23,324 nt of DNA, taken from positions 1 through 23,324 of the forward strand of contig JBNKLG010000042.1 of NCBI GenBank assembly GCA_050292235.1. The letters are read 5' to 3'. The translations under genes were made by a program, and so were the position numbers. This document shows, piece after piece, positions 14,757 to 22,695 of the stretch. Source of the stretch: JBNKLG01 sp050292235 (lineage in GTDB: Bacteria > Pseudomonadota > Gammaproteobacteria > Chromatiales > Chromatiaceae). The first letter of the stretch is position 1; each line of letters starts with the position of its first letter. A model generated the notes under the pieces. It saw only the letters and a program-made list of their open reading frames with translations. It did no database searches and was not told the origin of the DNA.

Positions 14757-15330
14757 CCTCTATATATTCTTGTTTTAACATATCAATAAGCCGAATTAGA
14801 GGCAGGCCAATGAGGCTGTTGGGGTCGTCTCCCACTAGGCGTTCAAAAAGGCCGATGCCCAGCCCCTCTGATTTGAAACTGCCTGCGCAGCCATAGGGGA
14901 TTTCCCGTTTCAAGTAACGCTCGATCTGGTTGCTGGTCAGGGTACGGAAGTGCACCTCGAAGGGTTCGCACCGCAGTTGCTGGCATCCATTGCGCGCATT
15001 AAGCAGACAGAGTCCGGTATAAAAATGCACCACCTGACCTGACGCCTGACTGAGCTGGATTACCGCGTTCTCATGGTTGCCCGGCTTGCCCAAAATATGG
15101 CCATCCAGACAGGCGACCTGATCAGAGCCGATGATGAGTGCATCGGGATGAAATTCTGCGATAGCCGCTGCCTTTCCAGCTGCAAGACGTTGCACCAGCG
15201 CTTCGGGTGACTCGCCGGGGAGGGGAGATTCATCGATATCCGGTGCTGCGGTCTCAAAAGTCAGGCCTAGTTTCTGTAACAATTCACGCCGAAAAGGCGA
15301 TGTGGAGGCCAATATAATAGATTGGGTCAT
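14749..15330 (-). CDS. yceF: Maf/YceF-type nucleotide pyrophosphatase
   Basis: 193 residues. Family motifs: IILASTSPFRRELL (5-18), AAPDIDESP, LIIGSDQVACLDG (D70), FYTGLCLLN, and CAGSFKSEGLGIGLFERLVG near the C-terminus. These match the YceF (Maf-1) branch, shown in E. coli to hydrolyse 7-methyl-GTP and probably clean up modified nucleotides. The gene is divergent from yceD-rpmF-plsX-fab as in E. coli, which supports the YceF assignment. Its end overlaps the preceding methyltransferase gene by 8 bp, tail to tail. No ribosome binding site is evident before the ATG at 15328-15330. Confidence 0.94.
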   Translation of the reverse strand: MTQSIILASTSPFRRELLQKLGLTFETAAPDIDESPLPGESPEALVQRLAAGKAAAIAEFHPDALIIGSDQVACLDGHILGKPGNHENAVIQLSQASGQVVHFYTGLCLLNARNGCQQLRCEPFEVHFRTLTSNQIERYLKREIPYGCAGSFKSEGLGIGLFERLVGDDPNSLIGLPLIRLIDMLKQEYIEVI

Positions 15331-15604
15331 ACGAAAGTTGGGGTTGTTGGTTTGGGGTGTGCATTTTAAGCCCTAACGTGCCTGTGGTCGCTGAAAGAAT
15401 GCCATCACTGGCAAAAGAAGAAGCGTCCTCCATGGATACTTGGTTCTCCAGGCGACCCTGACAGTGGTTCAGTGGCCCTGGGGTTGCGTTGCACTTATCC
15501 ACCCTACGAGCTTTTGCAGTGGGCCTACCCCTTGAGCTAAGAATTCGCTCTCAGGGGAGGGGTGTGCCCCTCAGCCCCCTAACGCCCGGATTGGCCAGTC
15601 TTTT
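15331..15604. other. Non-coding spacer between yceF and the yceD promoter
   Basis: No convincing gene. It holds a CTTATCCACCCTACG-containing repeat remnant (15479-15508) and a GC-rich hairpin, GAGGGG-TGTG-CCCCTC (15557-15572), without a T run. The remainder shows no pattern I can name. Confidence 0.5.
15479..15508 (-). repeat. Remnant of a dispersed GTAGGGTGGATAAG-type repeat
   Basis: The minus strand reads CGTAGGGTGGATAAGTGCAA and continues CGCAACCCC. This resembles the dispersed GTAGGGTGGATAAGCGNAGCG-type palindromic intergenic repeat seen in many gammaproteobacteria. Only one arm is well preserved. Recognition is from memory, not a database search. Confidence 0.45.
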
Positions 15605-15629
15605 CTTTGACTTGCCCGAATAGTCAAAG
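15605..15629. promoter_or_regulatory. 8-bp inverted repeat overlapping the yceD promoter, candidate operator
   Basis: CTTTGACT (15605-15612) and AGTCAAAG (15622-15629) are perfect reverse complements separated by 9 bp. They cover the -35 box and most of the spacer, an ideal position for a repressor. No known regulator motif was identified with confidence. Confidence 0.6.
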
Positions 15630-15636
15630 TTATAAT
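15607..15636 (+). promoter_or_regulatory. Sigma-70 promoter of the yceD-rpmF-plsX-fab operon
   Basis: TTGACT (15607-15612), an 18-bp spacer, then consensus TATAAT (15631-15636). Transcription should start near 15643, only a few bases before the yceD ATG at 15646. Confidence 0.88.
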
Positions 15637-15645
15637 TCCGCGCTT

Positions 15646-16167
15646 ATGCAAAGCCAAATGCCCGAGTGGGCTGATCCCCATCGTCTGGCACGGCAAGACA
15701 AGTCGTTTTGCGGGCGCAAGCCGATTGGGCAGTTTCAGCGTTTTAAAGCCTGCCTGACCTCCGAGTCCGGGGAGGTGGCCTACCAACTGCGTTTTCATCG
15801 GGATGAGCAAGGTCGAACCCTGCTCTCTGGTGATTTGCGTGCCAGCCCGCAGTTGGAGTGTCAGCGTTGCCTTGAGCCCATGACCTGGGAGCTGTCGCTC
15901 TCTCTGGCTTTGGTGCTGGTGAGAACCGAGGTTGAGGCGGAACGACTGGAAACCACGCTGGACGTGGTGGTGGCAGAGGAGGGTGAGTCCATCCATCTGC
16001 TCGATTTATTGGAGGACGAGATGATTCTCGCCCTGCCGACGGTGGCCAAACATGCGGACAGCAACTGTGCTGGCCTCTTGGCCGCTGAGCTGCCTGAATC
16101 CAAAGATTCGGGCGCTGAAGAGAAGGTTAATCCATTTGCAGCCCTGGCTGCATGGCGTGACAAGTAA
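15646..16167 (+). CDS. yceD: YceD/DUF177 protein, 23S rRNA accumulation factor
   Basis: 173 residues from ATG 15646. Conserved segments are LECQRCLEPMTWELSLSL with its CxxC pair, the acidic stretch EGESIHLLDLLEDEMILALP, and NPFAALAAW at the C-terminus, all as in E. coli YceD. The family is linked to 23S rRNA accumulation or processing and almost always precedes rpmF, as here (25 bp gap). The N-terminus MQSQMPEWADPHRLA fits family length. No ribosome binding site precedes either ATG 15646 or the in-frame ATG 15658, and the promoter is so close that the mRNA would have a leader of about 3 nt (first ATG) or 15 nt (second). Confidence 0.92.
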   Translation: MQSQMPEWADPHRLARQDKSFCGRKPIGQFQRFKACLTSESGEVAYQLRFHRDEQGRTLLSGDLRASPQLECQRCLEPMTWELSLSLALVLVRTEVEAERLETTLDVVVAEEGESIHLLDLLEDEMILALPTVAKHADSNCAGLLAAELPESKDSGAEEKVNPFAALAAWRDK

Positions 16168-16192
16168 CACTATTTTTGCCTGGAGACTCGAA

Positions 16193-16384
16193 ATGGCTGT
16201 ACAACAAAATCGCAAGACCCCATCCAAACGCGGCATGCGTCGCGCCCACGACGGTCTTAAGGGCCCGACCCTGTCTATGGATCCGACCTCTGGCGAGATC
16301 CACCGTCGTCACCACGTGACTGCTGACCATTTCTATAAAGGCGAAAAGGTGCTGCAGGGGACTGAAGAGGCAGAAGCCAAATAA
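16193..16384 (+). CDS. rpmF: 50S ribosomal protein L32
   Basis: 63 residues: MAVQQNRKTPSKRGMRRAHD at the N-terminus, then a basic middle and an acidic C-terminus ending EEAEAK. This is the cysteine-free form of L32, without a zinc ribbon, usual in gammaproteobacteria. TGGAG at 16181-16185 precedes the ATG. The gene sits between yceD and plsX as in many Proteobacteria, tying ribosome and membrane-lipid synthesis to one transcript. Confidence 0.97.
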   Translation: MAVQQNRKTPSKRGMRRAHDGLKGPTLSMDPTSGEIHRRHHVTADHFYKGEKVLQGTEEAEAK

Positions 16385-16419
16385 GTCACTCTCGGCCTCT
16401 TTAGCGATTTTTCGTCCTA

Positions 16420-17433
16420 GTGTCCCCTAAGGTTACCATCGCCCTGGATGCCATGGGCGGTGATCACGGTCCCTCGGTCGTGGTGCCTGCGGCCCTTGAT
16501 TATGTGCGCAAGCATCAGAATGCCGACCTGATTCTGGTGGGGCGCGAGGATCAGGTGCGTGAACACCTGACCATTGCCCATGACCGTATCCATGTTCACC
16601 ATGCCTCTGAGGTGGTGACCATGGATGACCATCCCGCCAAGGCCATGCGCCAGAAGAAGGACTCTTCCATGCGAGTGGCCATCAATCTGGTCCATGAAGG
16701 CAAGGCTGACGCCTGTGTCAGTGCGGGCAACACTGGTGCGCTCATGGCTACTGGTCGCTTCGTGCTCAAGACCATTGCCGGGGTGGATCGCCCCGCCATC
16801 ATGACGGCACTTCCCTCCATAACCGGCGAGACCTGGATGTTGGATCTGGGTGCCAATGTGGATTGCAGTGCCGATCACCTGATGCAGTTTGCTGCCATGG
16901 GCAGTGAGCTGGTGACTGCCGTCAAGGGGATTGACCGCCCCAAGGTCGGTCTGCTGAATATTGGCGAAGAGATCATCAAGGGCAACGAACAGGTCAAAGA
17001 GGCCCACGGGCTACTCAGTCAGAGCGGACTCAACTATGTTGGCTACGTCGAAGGCGATGATGTCTACAAGGGTGGCGTTGACGTGGTGGTCTGTGATGGC
17101 TTTGTCGGCAATGTGGCCCTGAAAAGCAGTGAGGGTGTTGCCAAGATGATTGGCCAGTTCATGGCCGATGAGTTTCGACGCAACCTCCTGACCAAGCTGG
17201 CAGGTCTGATTGCTATGCCGGTATTGAAAAGCCTACGTCGACGAGTCGATCCACGCCGTTATAATGGGGCCAGTTTGTTGGGGCTGAAAGGTATTGTCAT
17301 CAAAAGTCATGGTGGCGCAGATGTGCTCTCTTTCGAGAATGCCATTAGCATTGCTCAAAAAGAGGTGTACGCTAATGTGCCCAACCGTATCGCCTCTCGC
17401 TTGGAACTGATTCTGAAAAACGTAGATTCATGA
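16420..17433 (+). CDS. plsX: Phosphate acyltransferase PlsX
   Basis: Makes acyl-phosphate from acyl-ACP for the PlsY route of phospholipid synthesis; peripheral membrane enzyme. 337 residues, with N-terminal KVTIALDAMGGDHGPSVVVP, then SAGNTGALMA, DLGANVDCSADHLMQFA and VVCDGFVGNVALKSSEG, all family hallmarks. Start is GTG 16420; I see no Shine-Dalgarno sequence before it, and the spacer after rpmF is 35 bp. The stop overlaps the fabH ATG by 4 bp (ATGA). Confidence 0.95.
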   Translation: MSPKVTIALDAMGGDHGPSVVVPAALDYVRKHQNADLILVGREDQVREHLTIAHDRIHVHHASEVVTMDDHPAKAMRQKKDSSMRVAINLVHEGKADACVSAGNTGALMATGRFVLKTIAGVDRPAIMTALPSITGETWMLDLGANVDCSADHLMQFAAMGSELVTAVKGIDRPKVGLLNIGEEIIKGNEQVKEAHGLLSQSGLNYVGYVEGDDVYKGGVDVVVCDGFVGNVALKSSEGVAKMIGQFMADEFRRNLLTKLAGLIAMPVLKSLRRRVDPRRYNGASLLGLKGIVIKSHGGADVLSFENAISIAQKEVYANVPNRIASRLELILKNVDS

Positions 17434-18386
17434 CAATATTTGCGCGCATCACCGGCACAGGCAGTGCCCTGCCACAGAAAGTCGTTACCAACAGAGATCT
17501 TGAGGAGTTGGTCGACACCTCCGATGACTGGATTCGTGACCGCACCGGTATTGAAAAGCGCCATATCGTCTCATCAGGTGAATCCATCTGTAGCCTGGCG
17601 GAAGCTGCTGCCCGCAACGCCTTGCAGATGGCTGGGAAATCCCCTGAGGATATCGACCTCATTATTCTGGCGACCACTACCCCAGAACAGATCTTTCCCA
17701 GTACAGCCTGCCTGCTACAACAGCGTTTGGGCATCCATGGCTGCCCGGCCTTCGATATTCAGGCGGTCTGCACCGGTTTTGTCTACGCCTTGAGTGTGGC
17801 CAATCAATTCATCCGTAGCGGCAGTGCCCGTTGTGCCCTAGTGGTGGGCGCGGAGACCCTCTCCAAGATTGTCGATTGGACCGATCGCACCACCTGTGTG
17901 CTCTTTGGTGATGGGGCAGGGGCTGTGGTGCTGGAAGCCTCTGAAGAGACCGGCATCCTCTCGACCCATTTGCATGCTGATGGCGCCTATGAAAACCTGT
18001 TACGCGTTCCTGGTGGCATTGGTAATTCCGCAGCCTCTCGCTATATTGAGATGCGTGGCAATGAGGTTTTTCGTGTTGCAGTCAACACATTAGGTGCAAT
18101 TGTTGATGAAACACTTGAGGCTAATCAGATGGACAGGAGCGATATCGATTGGTTGATTCCCCACCAGGCCAACATCCGAATTATCCAGGGCACCGCGAAA
18201 AAACTTCGCATGAATATGGACCGGGTGGTGGTAACGGTGGATCAGCACGGCAACACCTCAGCAGCCTCCATTCCCCTGGCTCTGGATGTGGCTGTCCGTG
18301 ATGGTCGCATTAAAGCGGGTGAAACCCTGTTGATGGAGGCCTTTGGTGGCGGTTTCACCTGGGGCTCCGTGCTGCTCAAATTCTAA
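17430..18386 (+). CDS. fabH: Beta-ketoacyl-ACP synthase III
   Basis: Condenses acetyl-CoA with malonyl-ACP to start fatty-acid synthesis. 318 residues, with the catalytic triad C114 (DIQAVCTGF), H245 (IPHQANIRI) and N275 (HGNTSAAS), and the C-terminal GGGFTWGSVLLKF. The first residues ARITGTGSALP are typical. Overlaps plsX by 4 bp and is followed after 12 bp by fabD. Full length, no abnormality. Confidence 0.97.
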   Translation: MTIFARITGTGSALPQKVVTNRDLEELVDTSDDWIRDRTGIEKRHIVSSGESICSLAEAAARNALQMAGKSPEDIDLIILATTTPEQIFPSTACLLQQRLGIHGCPAFDIQAVCTGFVYALSVANQFIRSGSARCALVVGAETLSKIVDWTDRTTCVLFGDGAGAVVLEASEETGILSTHLHADGAYENLLRVPGGIGNSAASRYIEMRGNEVFRVAVNTLGAIVDETLEANQMDRSDIDWLIPHQANIRIIQGTAKKLRMNMDRVVVTVDQHGNTSAASIPLALDVAVRDGRIKAGETLLMEAFGGGFTWGSVLLKF

Positions 18387-18398
18387 GGTAGCCAAGCC

Positions 18399-19349
18399 AT
18401 GACTCAATCCTTTGCGGCGGTCTTCCCCGGCCAGGGCTCTCAATCTCTCGGCATGTTATCGGATTTGGCAGTGGCCTACCCCCTGATCCGTGAGACCTTT
18501 GATGAGGCCTCTTCTGCCATCAATCTGGATCTGTGGGCGCTCTCTCAGGAGGGCCCGGAGGCCGATCTCAATCTGACCGAAAATACCCAGCCCGCGATGC
18601 TGGCAGCTGGTGTGGCGGTCTGGCGCCTCTGGTGTGATCAGAATGGCCCCATGCCGCTGATCAGCGCGGGCCACAGCCTGGGTGAATACAGCGCCCTGAC
18701 CTGTTCCGGAGTGCTTCCCTTTGCTGATGCGATACGCCTGGTGCGGGAGCGGGGTCGATTGATGCAACTGGCCGTTCCCCAGGGTGCTGGCGCCATGGCC
18801 GCCATTCTGGGTTTGGAAGACGAGCAGATTGAAGAGCTATGCGCTGATGCCGCCCAGAGCCAGGTGTGCGAGGCGGTGAACTACAACGCCCCTGGTCAGG
18901 TGGTGGTGGCCGGAGAGAAGGCGGCGGTGGATCGCCTGTTGGTTTTGGCCAAAGAGGCCAAGGCGAAACGTGCCATTCCGCTCTCTGTCAGCGTTCCTTC
19001 CCACTGTAGCCTTATGTATTCCGCTGCCGAGGCCCTGCGTCAGAAACTGGATGCCATCACTCTGAGCGAGGCCGGATTTCCCGTGGTACATAACGTGAAC
19101 GTCAGCGTGGCCGAAAGCGCCGCAGGCATTCGTGAGGCTCTGGGTGAACAGCTCTACCGTCCCGTGCGTTGGGTCGGCAGCGTGCAGCAGATGCACGCCA
19201 TGGGCGCAGATATCCTGGTGGAATTTGGACCAGGCAAGGTCTTGACCGGTCTGACAAAACGTATCGATAAAAGCATGAAGGGTCTGGCGGTGACGGATGC
19301 GGCCAGTCTGGAAAAAGCACTTGAGGAGATCAACCATGTCGAATCCTGA
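18399..19349 (+). CDS. fabD: Malonyl-CoA:ACP transacylase
   Basis: Transfers malonyl from CoA to acyl carrier protein. 316 residues: FPGQGSQ near the N-terminus (9-15), nucleophile S93 in GHSLGEYSAL, catalytic H202 in VPSHCSLM, and FGPGKVLTGL near the C-terminus. No strong ribosome binding site before the ATG. The 3' end overlaps fabG by 14 bp. Confidence 0.97.
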   Translation: MTQSFAAVFPGQGSQSLGMLSDLAVAYPLIRETFDEASSAINLDLWALSQEGPEADLNLTENTQPAMLAAGVAVWRLWCDQNGPMPLISAGHSLGEYSALTCSGVLPFADAIRLVRERGRLMQLAVPQGAGAMAAILGLEDEQIEELCADAAQSQVCEAVNYNAPGQVVVAGEKAAVDRLLVLAKEAKAKRAIPLSVSVPSHCSLMYSAAEALRQKLDAITLSEAGFPVVHNVNVSVAESAAGIREALGEQLYRPVRWVGSVQQMHAMGADILVEFGPGKVLTGLTKRIDKSMKGLAVTDAASLEKALEEINHVES

Positions 19350-20076
19350 GATTGCCCTGGTCACTGGCGCCAGCCGTGGCATTGGTCGAGCCATTGCTCT
19401 GGCCCTGGGGAAACAGGGAGCCTTTGTCATCGGCACGGCGACGACTCAATCGGGTGCCGAGGCCATCAGCACTTACCTGACCGATGCCGGTCTTCAAGGA
19501 CGGGGCATGGCCCTGAATGTGACCGATGCCGCAGCTGTCGATGACCTGATCAAGACCGTGGCGGACGAGCAGGGCAGTATCGGCATTCTGGTGAACAATG
19601 CGGGCATCACCCGCGACAATCTGTTGATGCGCATGAAGGAGGAGGAATGGCAGCAGATTATCGATACCAATCTGACCTCGATCTTCCGCATGAGCAAGGC
19701 AGTGCTCAAAGGCATGATGAAGGCGCGCAAAGGGCGCATCATTAATATTGGCTCTGTAGTCGGCGCTTCTGGCAATCCCGGTCAGACCAATTATGCGGCG
19801 GCCAAGGCCGGGCTGATGGGCTTCGGAAAATCCCTGGCCCGTGAGGTCGGTTCCCGCGGCATTACGGTGAATACCGTGGCGCCGGGTTTCATTGATACCG
19901 ACATGACCCGGGCGCTCTCCGATGAACAGCAGGCGGCGCTTTTGGCCAGCATTCCTTTGGGCCGACTGGGTTCGCCTGAGGATATTGCCAATGTGGTTGC
20001 CTTCCTGGCATCCAATGCCGGGGCCTATATTACCGGCGAAACCATTCATGTGAATGGCGGTATGTTCATGGGATAG
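19336..20076 (+). CDS. fabG: 3-oxoacyl-ACP reductase
   Basis: NADPH-dependent reductase of the elongation cycle, short-chain dehydrogenase family, 246 residues. Motifs: TGASRGIG (10-17), NNAGITRDNLLMRM, and catalytic S140, Y153, K157. I start it at ATG 19336, inside the fabD 3' end, because GAGGAG at 19323-19328 lies 7 bp upstream and the N-terminus MSNPEIALVTGASRG matches the family. The open frame extends upstream only into fabD sequence. The 14-bp overlap suggests coupling to fabD. Confidence 0.97.
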   Translation: MSNPEIALVTGASRGIGRAIALALGKQGAFVIGTATTQSGAEAISTYLTDAGLQGRGMALNVTDAAAVDDLIKTVADEQGSIGILVNNAGITRDNLLMRMKEEEWQQIIDTNLTSIFRMSKAVLKGMMKARKGRIINIGSVVGASGNPGQTNYAAAKAGLMGFGKSLAREVGSRGITVNTVAPGFIDTDMTRALSDEQQAALLASIPLGRLGSPEDIANVVAFLASNAGAYITGETIHVNGGMFMG

Positions 20077-20190
20077 ACGATTGTCGCTTTTGTTCCCCGA
20101 AGATAATGACTAAAATAGCCCAGCTATCCGACTGGGTTGTTGAATCAGAGTCGTGATTCCTGAATTGAAAAGAAGAGGATTCCTTAAGAT
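20077..20190 (+). promoter_or_regulatory. acpP leader with possible promoter and two hairpins
   Basis: The 114-bp spacer has TTGTCG-N17-TAATGA just after fabG, a plausible extra promoter for acpP. Downstream, 20114-20123 can pair with 20132-20141 (10 bp with two G-T wobbles, 8-nt loop). Immediately after it, GAATCA-N6-TGATTC (20142-20159) forms a second stem. The ribosome binding site GAGGA (20175-20179) is 11 bp before the ATG. acpP is normally made in large excess over its neighbours, so separate control is expected; these structures are candidates for it. Confidence 0.5.
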
Positions 20191-20427
20191 ATGAGTACCA
20201 TCGAAGAACGCGTTCGTAAGATTGTGGTTGAGCAATTGGGTGTGAAGGAAGAGGAAGTGAGCATCGAATCTTCCTTTGTAGATGATCTCGGCGCGGATTC
20301 TCTGGATACCGTGGAACTGGTCATGGCCCTGGAAGAGGAGTTCGATACCGAAATTCCTGATGAAGAGGCCGAAAAGATCACGACGGTTCAGCAAGCCATC
20401 GACTATATCAACGCGCACTCTTCCTAA
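20191..20427 (+). CDS. acpP: Acyl carrier protein
   Basis: 78 residues, very acidic. S37 in GADSLDTVELVM carries the 4'-phosphopantetheine arm. N-terminus MSTIEERVRKIVVEQLGV and C-terminus IDYINAHSS are standard. It carries acyl chains for the fab enzymes encoded on either side. Separate spacers before (114 bp) and after (162 bp) contrast with the tight packing of the rest of the operon. Confidence 0.98.
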   Translation: MSTIEERVRKIVVEQLGVKEEEVSIESSFVDDLGADSLDTVELVMALEEEFDTEIPDEEAEKITTVQQAIDYINAHSS

Positions 20428-20504
20428 TTGCAGCGTTTCTGGTTGAAGCAACCTCTACGGGTCTCGATCCCATGGGGTTTCTGAATCCAACTCTCGCAAG
20501 GCCC

Positions 20505-20530
20505 GTGATGAGGAGTGCCTCCCTCATCAC
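20505..20530 (+). other. Stable hairpin between acpP and fabF
   Basis: GTGATGAGG (20505-20513) and CCTCATCAC (20522-20530) form a perfect 9-bp stem with an 8-nt loop. A T-rich but interrupted stretch follows, so it could be a partial terminator, or a 3'-end stabiliser of an acpP transcript. A smaller stem, GGTTG-AAG-CAACC, lies at 20441-20453. Confidence 0.6.
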
Positions 20531-20589
20531 AGGTCTTTCGCGTTTCTGTTTCTTAATTTCTGCACGATACGATACCAAAGGGGATCCCG

Positions 20590-21837
20590 ATGACCGGTAA
20601 GCGAAGGGTCGTTGTGACAGGCATGGGCATTATCTCGCCGGTTGGTCAGGATATTGTCTCGTCCTGGGAGAACATCCTGGCGGGCAAAAGCGGCATTCAG
20701 AACATTACCCATTTTGATGTTGAGCCCTATTCCACCCGTTTCGGTGGGCCCATCTACGATTTTGATCTGGAACGCTATATGACCCGCAAGGATGCACGAA
20801 AGATGGATCCTTTCATCCATTATGGTGTGGCTGCCGGCATCCAGGCCTGGGAAGATTCAGGACTGGAAGTCACCGAGGCCAATGTCAGGCGCATTGGTGT
20901 CGCTGTAGGGTCGGGCATCGGTGGTATCGGTGGCATTGAGACGGGCTATGGCGCTTATCTCAAGGGGGGGCCGCGTAAAATCTCCCCTTTCTTTGTACCC
21001 GCCAATATCATCAATATGGTCGCTGGCCATCTGTCGATCAAATATGGTCTCAGAGGACCGAACATTTCCATCGTATCAGCCTGTAGCACGGGCACCCATA
21101 ACATTGGTGAAGGCATGCGCCTGATTGAGCGGGGTGATGTGGATGTGATGCTGGCGGGTGGGGCTGAAATGGCCACCACGCCTACCGGGCTGGGTGGTTT
21201 TGCCGCTGCCCGGGCCCTGTCGAGTCGCAATGATGATCCACAGGGTGCCAGTCGCCCCTGGGATAAGGATCGGGACGGTTTCGTCCTGAGTGACGGGGCA
21301 GGCGTCCTGGTATTGGAAGAGCTGGAACATGCCAAGGCCCGTGGTGCCCGGATCTATGCAGAGCTGTTAGGCTTCGGCATGAACTCCGATGCCTATCACA
21401 TGACCTCACCTTCAGAGAATGGTGAAGGAGCCAGCGATTGCATGAAGCTGGCTATGAATGACGCTGGCATCAACACCGATCAAATCCAATACATCAATGC
21501 TCATGGCACCTCTACACCCGCTGGCGATCTGGCGGAGACCCAGGGTGTAAAGGCTGCCTTTGGTGATCTGGCCAAAAAGGTGGCGGTGAGCTCTACCAAA
21601 TCCATGACCGGGCACATGCTGGGCGCAGCAGGTGCGGTAGAGGCAATTTTTACCATTCTGGCCATCAGGGATCAGGTGGCGCCACCTACCATCAATTACC
21701 AAATCCCCGATCCGGCCTGCGATCTCGATTATGTGCCGAACAGGGCGCGTGAGATGCGCATTGATTACGCCATTTCCAACTCCTTCGGTTTTGGTGGTAC
21801 CAATGGCTCACTGCTTATTGGCCCGCTCCAGGGGTAA
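20590..21837 (+). CDS. fabF: Beta-ketoacyl-ACP synthase II
   Basis: Chain-elongating condensing enzyme, 415 residues. Catalytic C165 (SACSTGTHNIG), H305 (NAHGTST), K337, H342 (MTGHMLGAAGA), and the gating phenylalanine F401 in SFGFGGTNGSL. N-terminus RRVVVTGMGIISPVG is typical. AAGGGG (20578-20583) lies 6 bp before the ATG. Position after acpP and before pabC is the conserved order. The ACSTG form and length favour FabF over FabB. Confidence 0.97.
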   Translation: MTGKRRVVVTGMGIISPVGQDIVSSWENILAGKSGIQNITHFDVEPYSTRFGGPIYDFDLERYMTRKDARKMDPFIHYGVAAGIQAWEDSGLEVTEANVRRIGVAVGSGIGGIGGIETGYGAYLKGGPRKISPFFVPANIINMVAGHLSIKYGLRGPNISIVSACSTGTHNIGEGMRLIERGDVDVMLAGGAEMATTPTGLGGFAAARALSSRNDDPQGASRPWDKDRDGFVLSDGAGVLVLEELEHAKARGARIYAELLGFGMNSDAYHMTSPSENGEGASDCMKLAMNDAGINTDQIQYINAHGTSTPAGDLAETQGVKAAFGDLAKKVAVSSTKSMTGHMLGAAGAVEAIFTILAIRDQVAPPTINYQIPDPACDLDYVPNRAREMRIDYAISNSFGFGGTNGSLLIGPLQG

Positions 21838-21849
21838 TCGGGACTGCTG

Positions 21850-22695
21850 TTGAACCAGGGCGCGACCGCCTTTCTGATCAACGGCGATTTCCAGGCCGTA
21901 CTGCCCCCAAATGACCGGGGGCTGGCCTATGGCGATGGCCTTTTTGAGACCATCGCGGTTATCCAGGGTACACCCTGTCTCTGGGTTGAGCACATGTTAC
22001 GCCTGCAACTGGGCTGTGAGCGTCTTCGCATTCCGCCACCAGATACCGATCTGCTGGCCGGGGAGCTTTCGCGATTGGCGGCCGGTACCACCGGCGTGGC
22101 CAAACTGATTCTCACCCGAGGGGCTGGGGGCAGGGGTTATGCCCCCCCCCTAGAGCTGGATCTTCAGCCTCATCGTATTTTTTCCTTCACCCCGTCGGAT
22201 CGTCTGCCACCGTCTCGACAGGCCGAGCCTATTCAGGCCATGCTGAGCAGTTGTCCGCTGTCGATCAATCCTTGCTTGGCCGGCATCAAACACTTGAACC
22301 GGTTGGAGCAGGTGATGGCTGCTGCCGAGGCCCGGGATCAGGGCTATGATGAGGCGCTGATGGCAGATGCCGATGGTTATCTGATCGAGGGCAGTTGTAG
22401 CAACCTCTTTCTTCTGTGCCAAGATATTTGGCTGACCCCGCGATTGGATCGGGCAGGGGTGATGGGCATCCTGCGCAGCACGGTGTTGGAGGCTTGTGAT
22501 CAGCTGGATATCGCCGTCGAGGAGAGGGAGATTTCCTCATCCCTTTTGGCACAGGCCAGCGCCGCCTTTCTTTGCAACGCCCTCTGGGGCATTCGGCCCT
22601 TGGGTTCGGTTGGGGACCAAATATTGGATCCCGGGTTGATCGATGGCCGTCTACTGGATAAGGTTTGGCAGATGGCCTTCCAGGATAGTCTATGA
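21850..22695 (+). CDS. pabC: Aminodeoxychorismate lyase
   Basis: PLP enzyme that makes 4-aminobenzoate for folate; class IV aminotransferase fold, 281 residues. Visible: INGDFQAVLPPNDRGLAYGDGLFET (10-34), PLP lysine K147 in AGIKHLNRLEQ, and YLIEGSCSNLFLL (E180). Start is TTG 21850 with GGGA about 6 bp upstream; no better start exists nearby and the protein begins right at the family N-terminus. It follows fabF by 12 bp and overlaps mltG by 4 bp (ATGA). A run of nine C (22142-22150) lies in frame within GYAPPLEL. Confidence 0.93.
   Translation: MNQGATAFLINGDFQAVLPPNDRGLAYGDGLFETIAVIQGTPCLWVEHMLRLQLGCERLRIPPPDTDLLAGELSRLAAGTTGVAKLILTRGAGGRGYAPPLELDLQPHRIFSFTPSDRLPPSRQAEPIQAMLSSCPLSINPCLAGIKHLNRLEQVMAAAEARDQGYDEALMADADGYLIEGSCSNLFLLCQDIWLTPRLDRAGVMGILRSTVLEACDQLDIAVEEREISSSLLAQASAAFLCNALWGIRPLGSVGDQILDPGLIDGRLLDKVWQMAFQDSL

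Noticed and set aside
15557..15572. Terminator for yceF or upstream transcription
   Set aside because: The hairpin has no T run on either side, and it lies upstream of, not after, yceF.
15607..15645. TTG start for yceD at 15607
   Set aside because: This triplet is part of the -35 box and the extra sequence would be untranscribed; the family N-terminus fits ATG 15646.
19297..19335. Upstream start for fabG within fabD
   Set aside because: The extra residues are just fabD sequence in another frame; ATG 19336 has GAGGAG upstream and a standard N-terminus.
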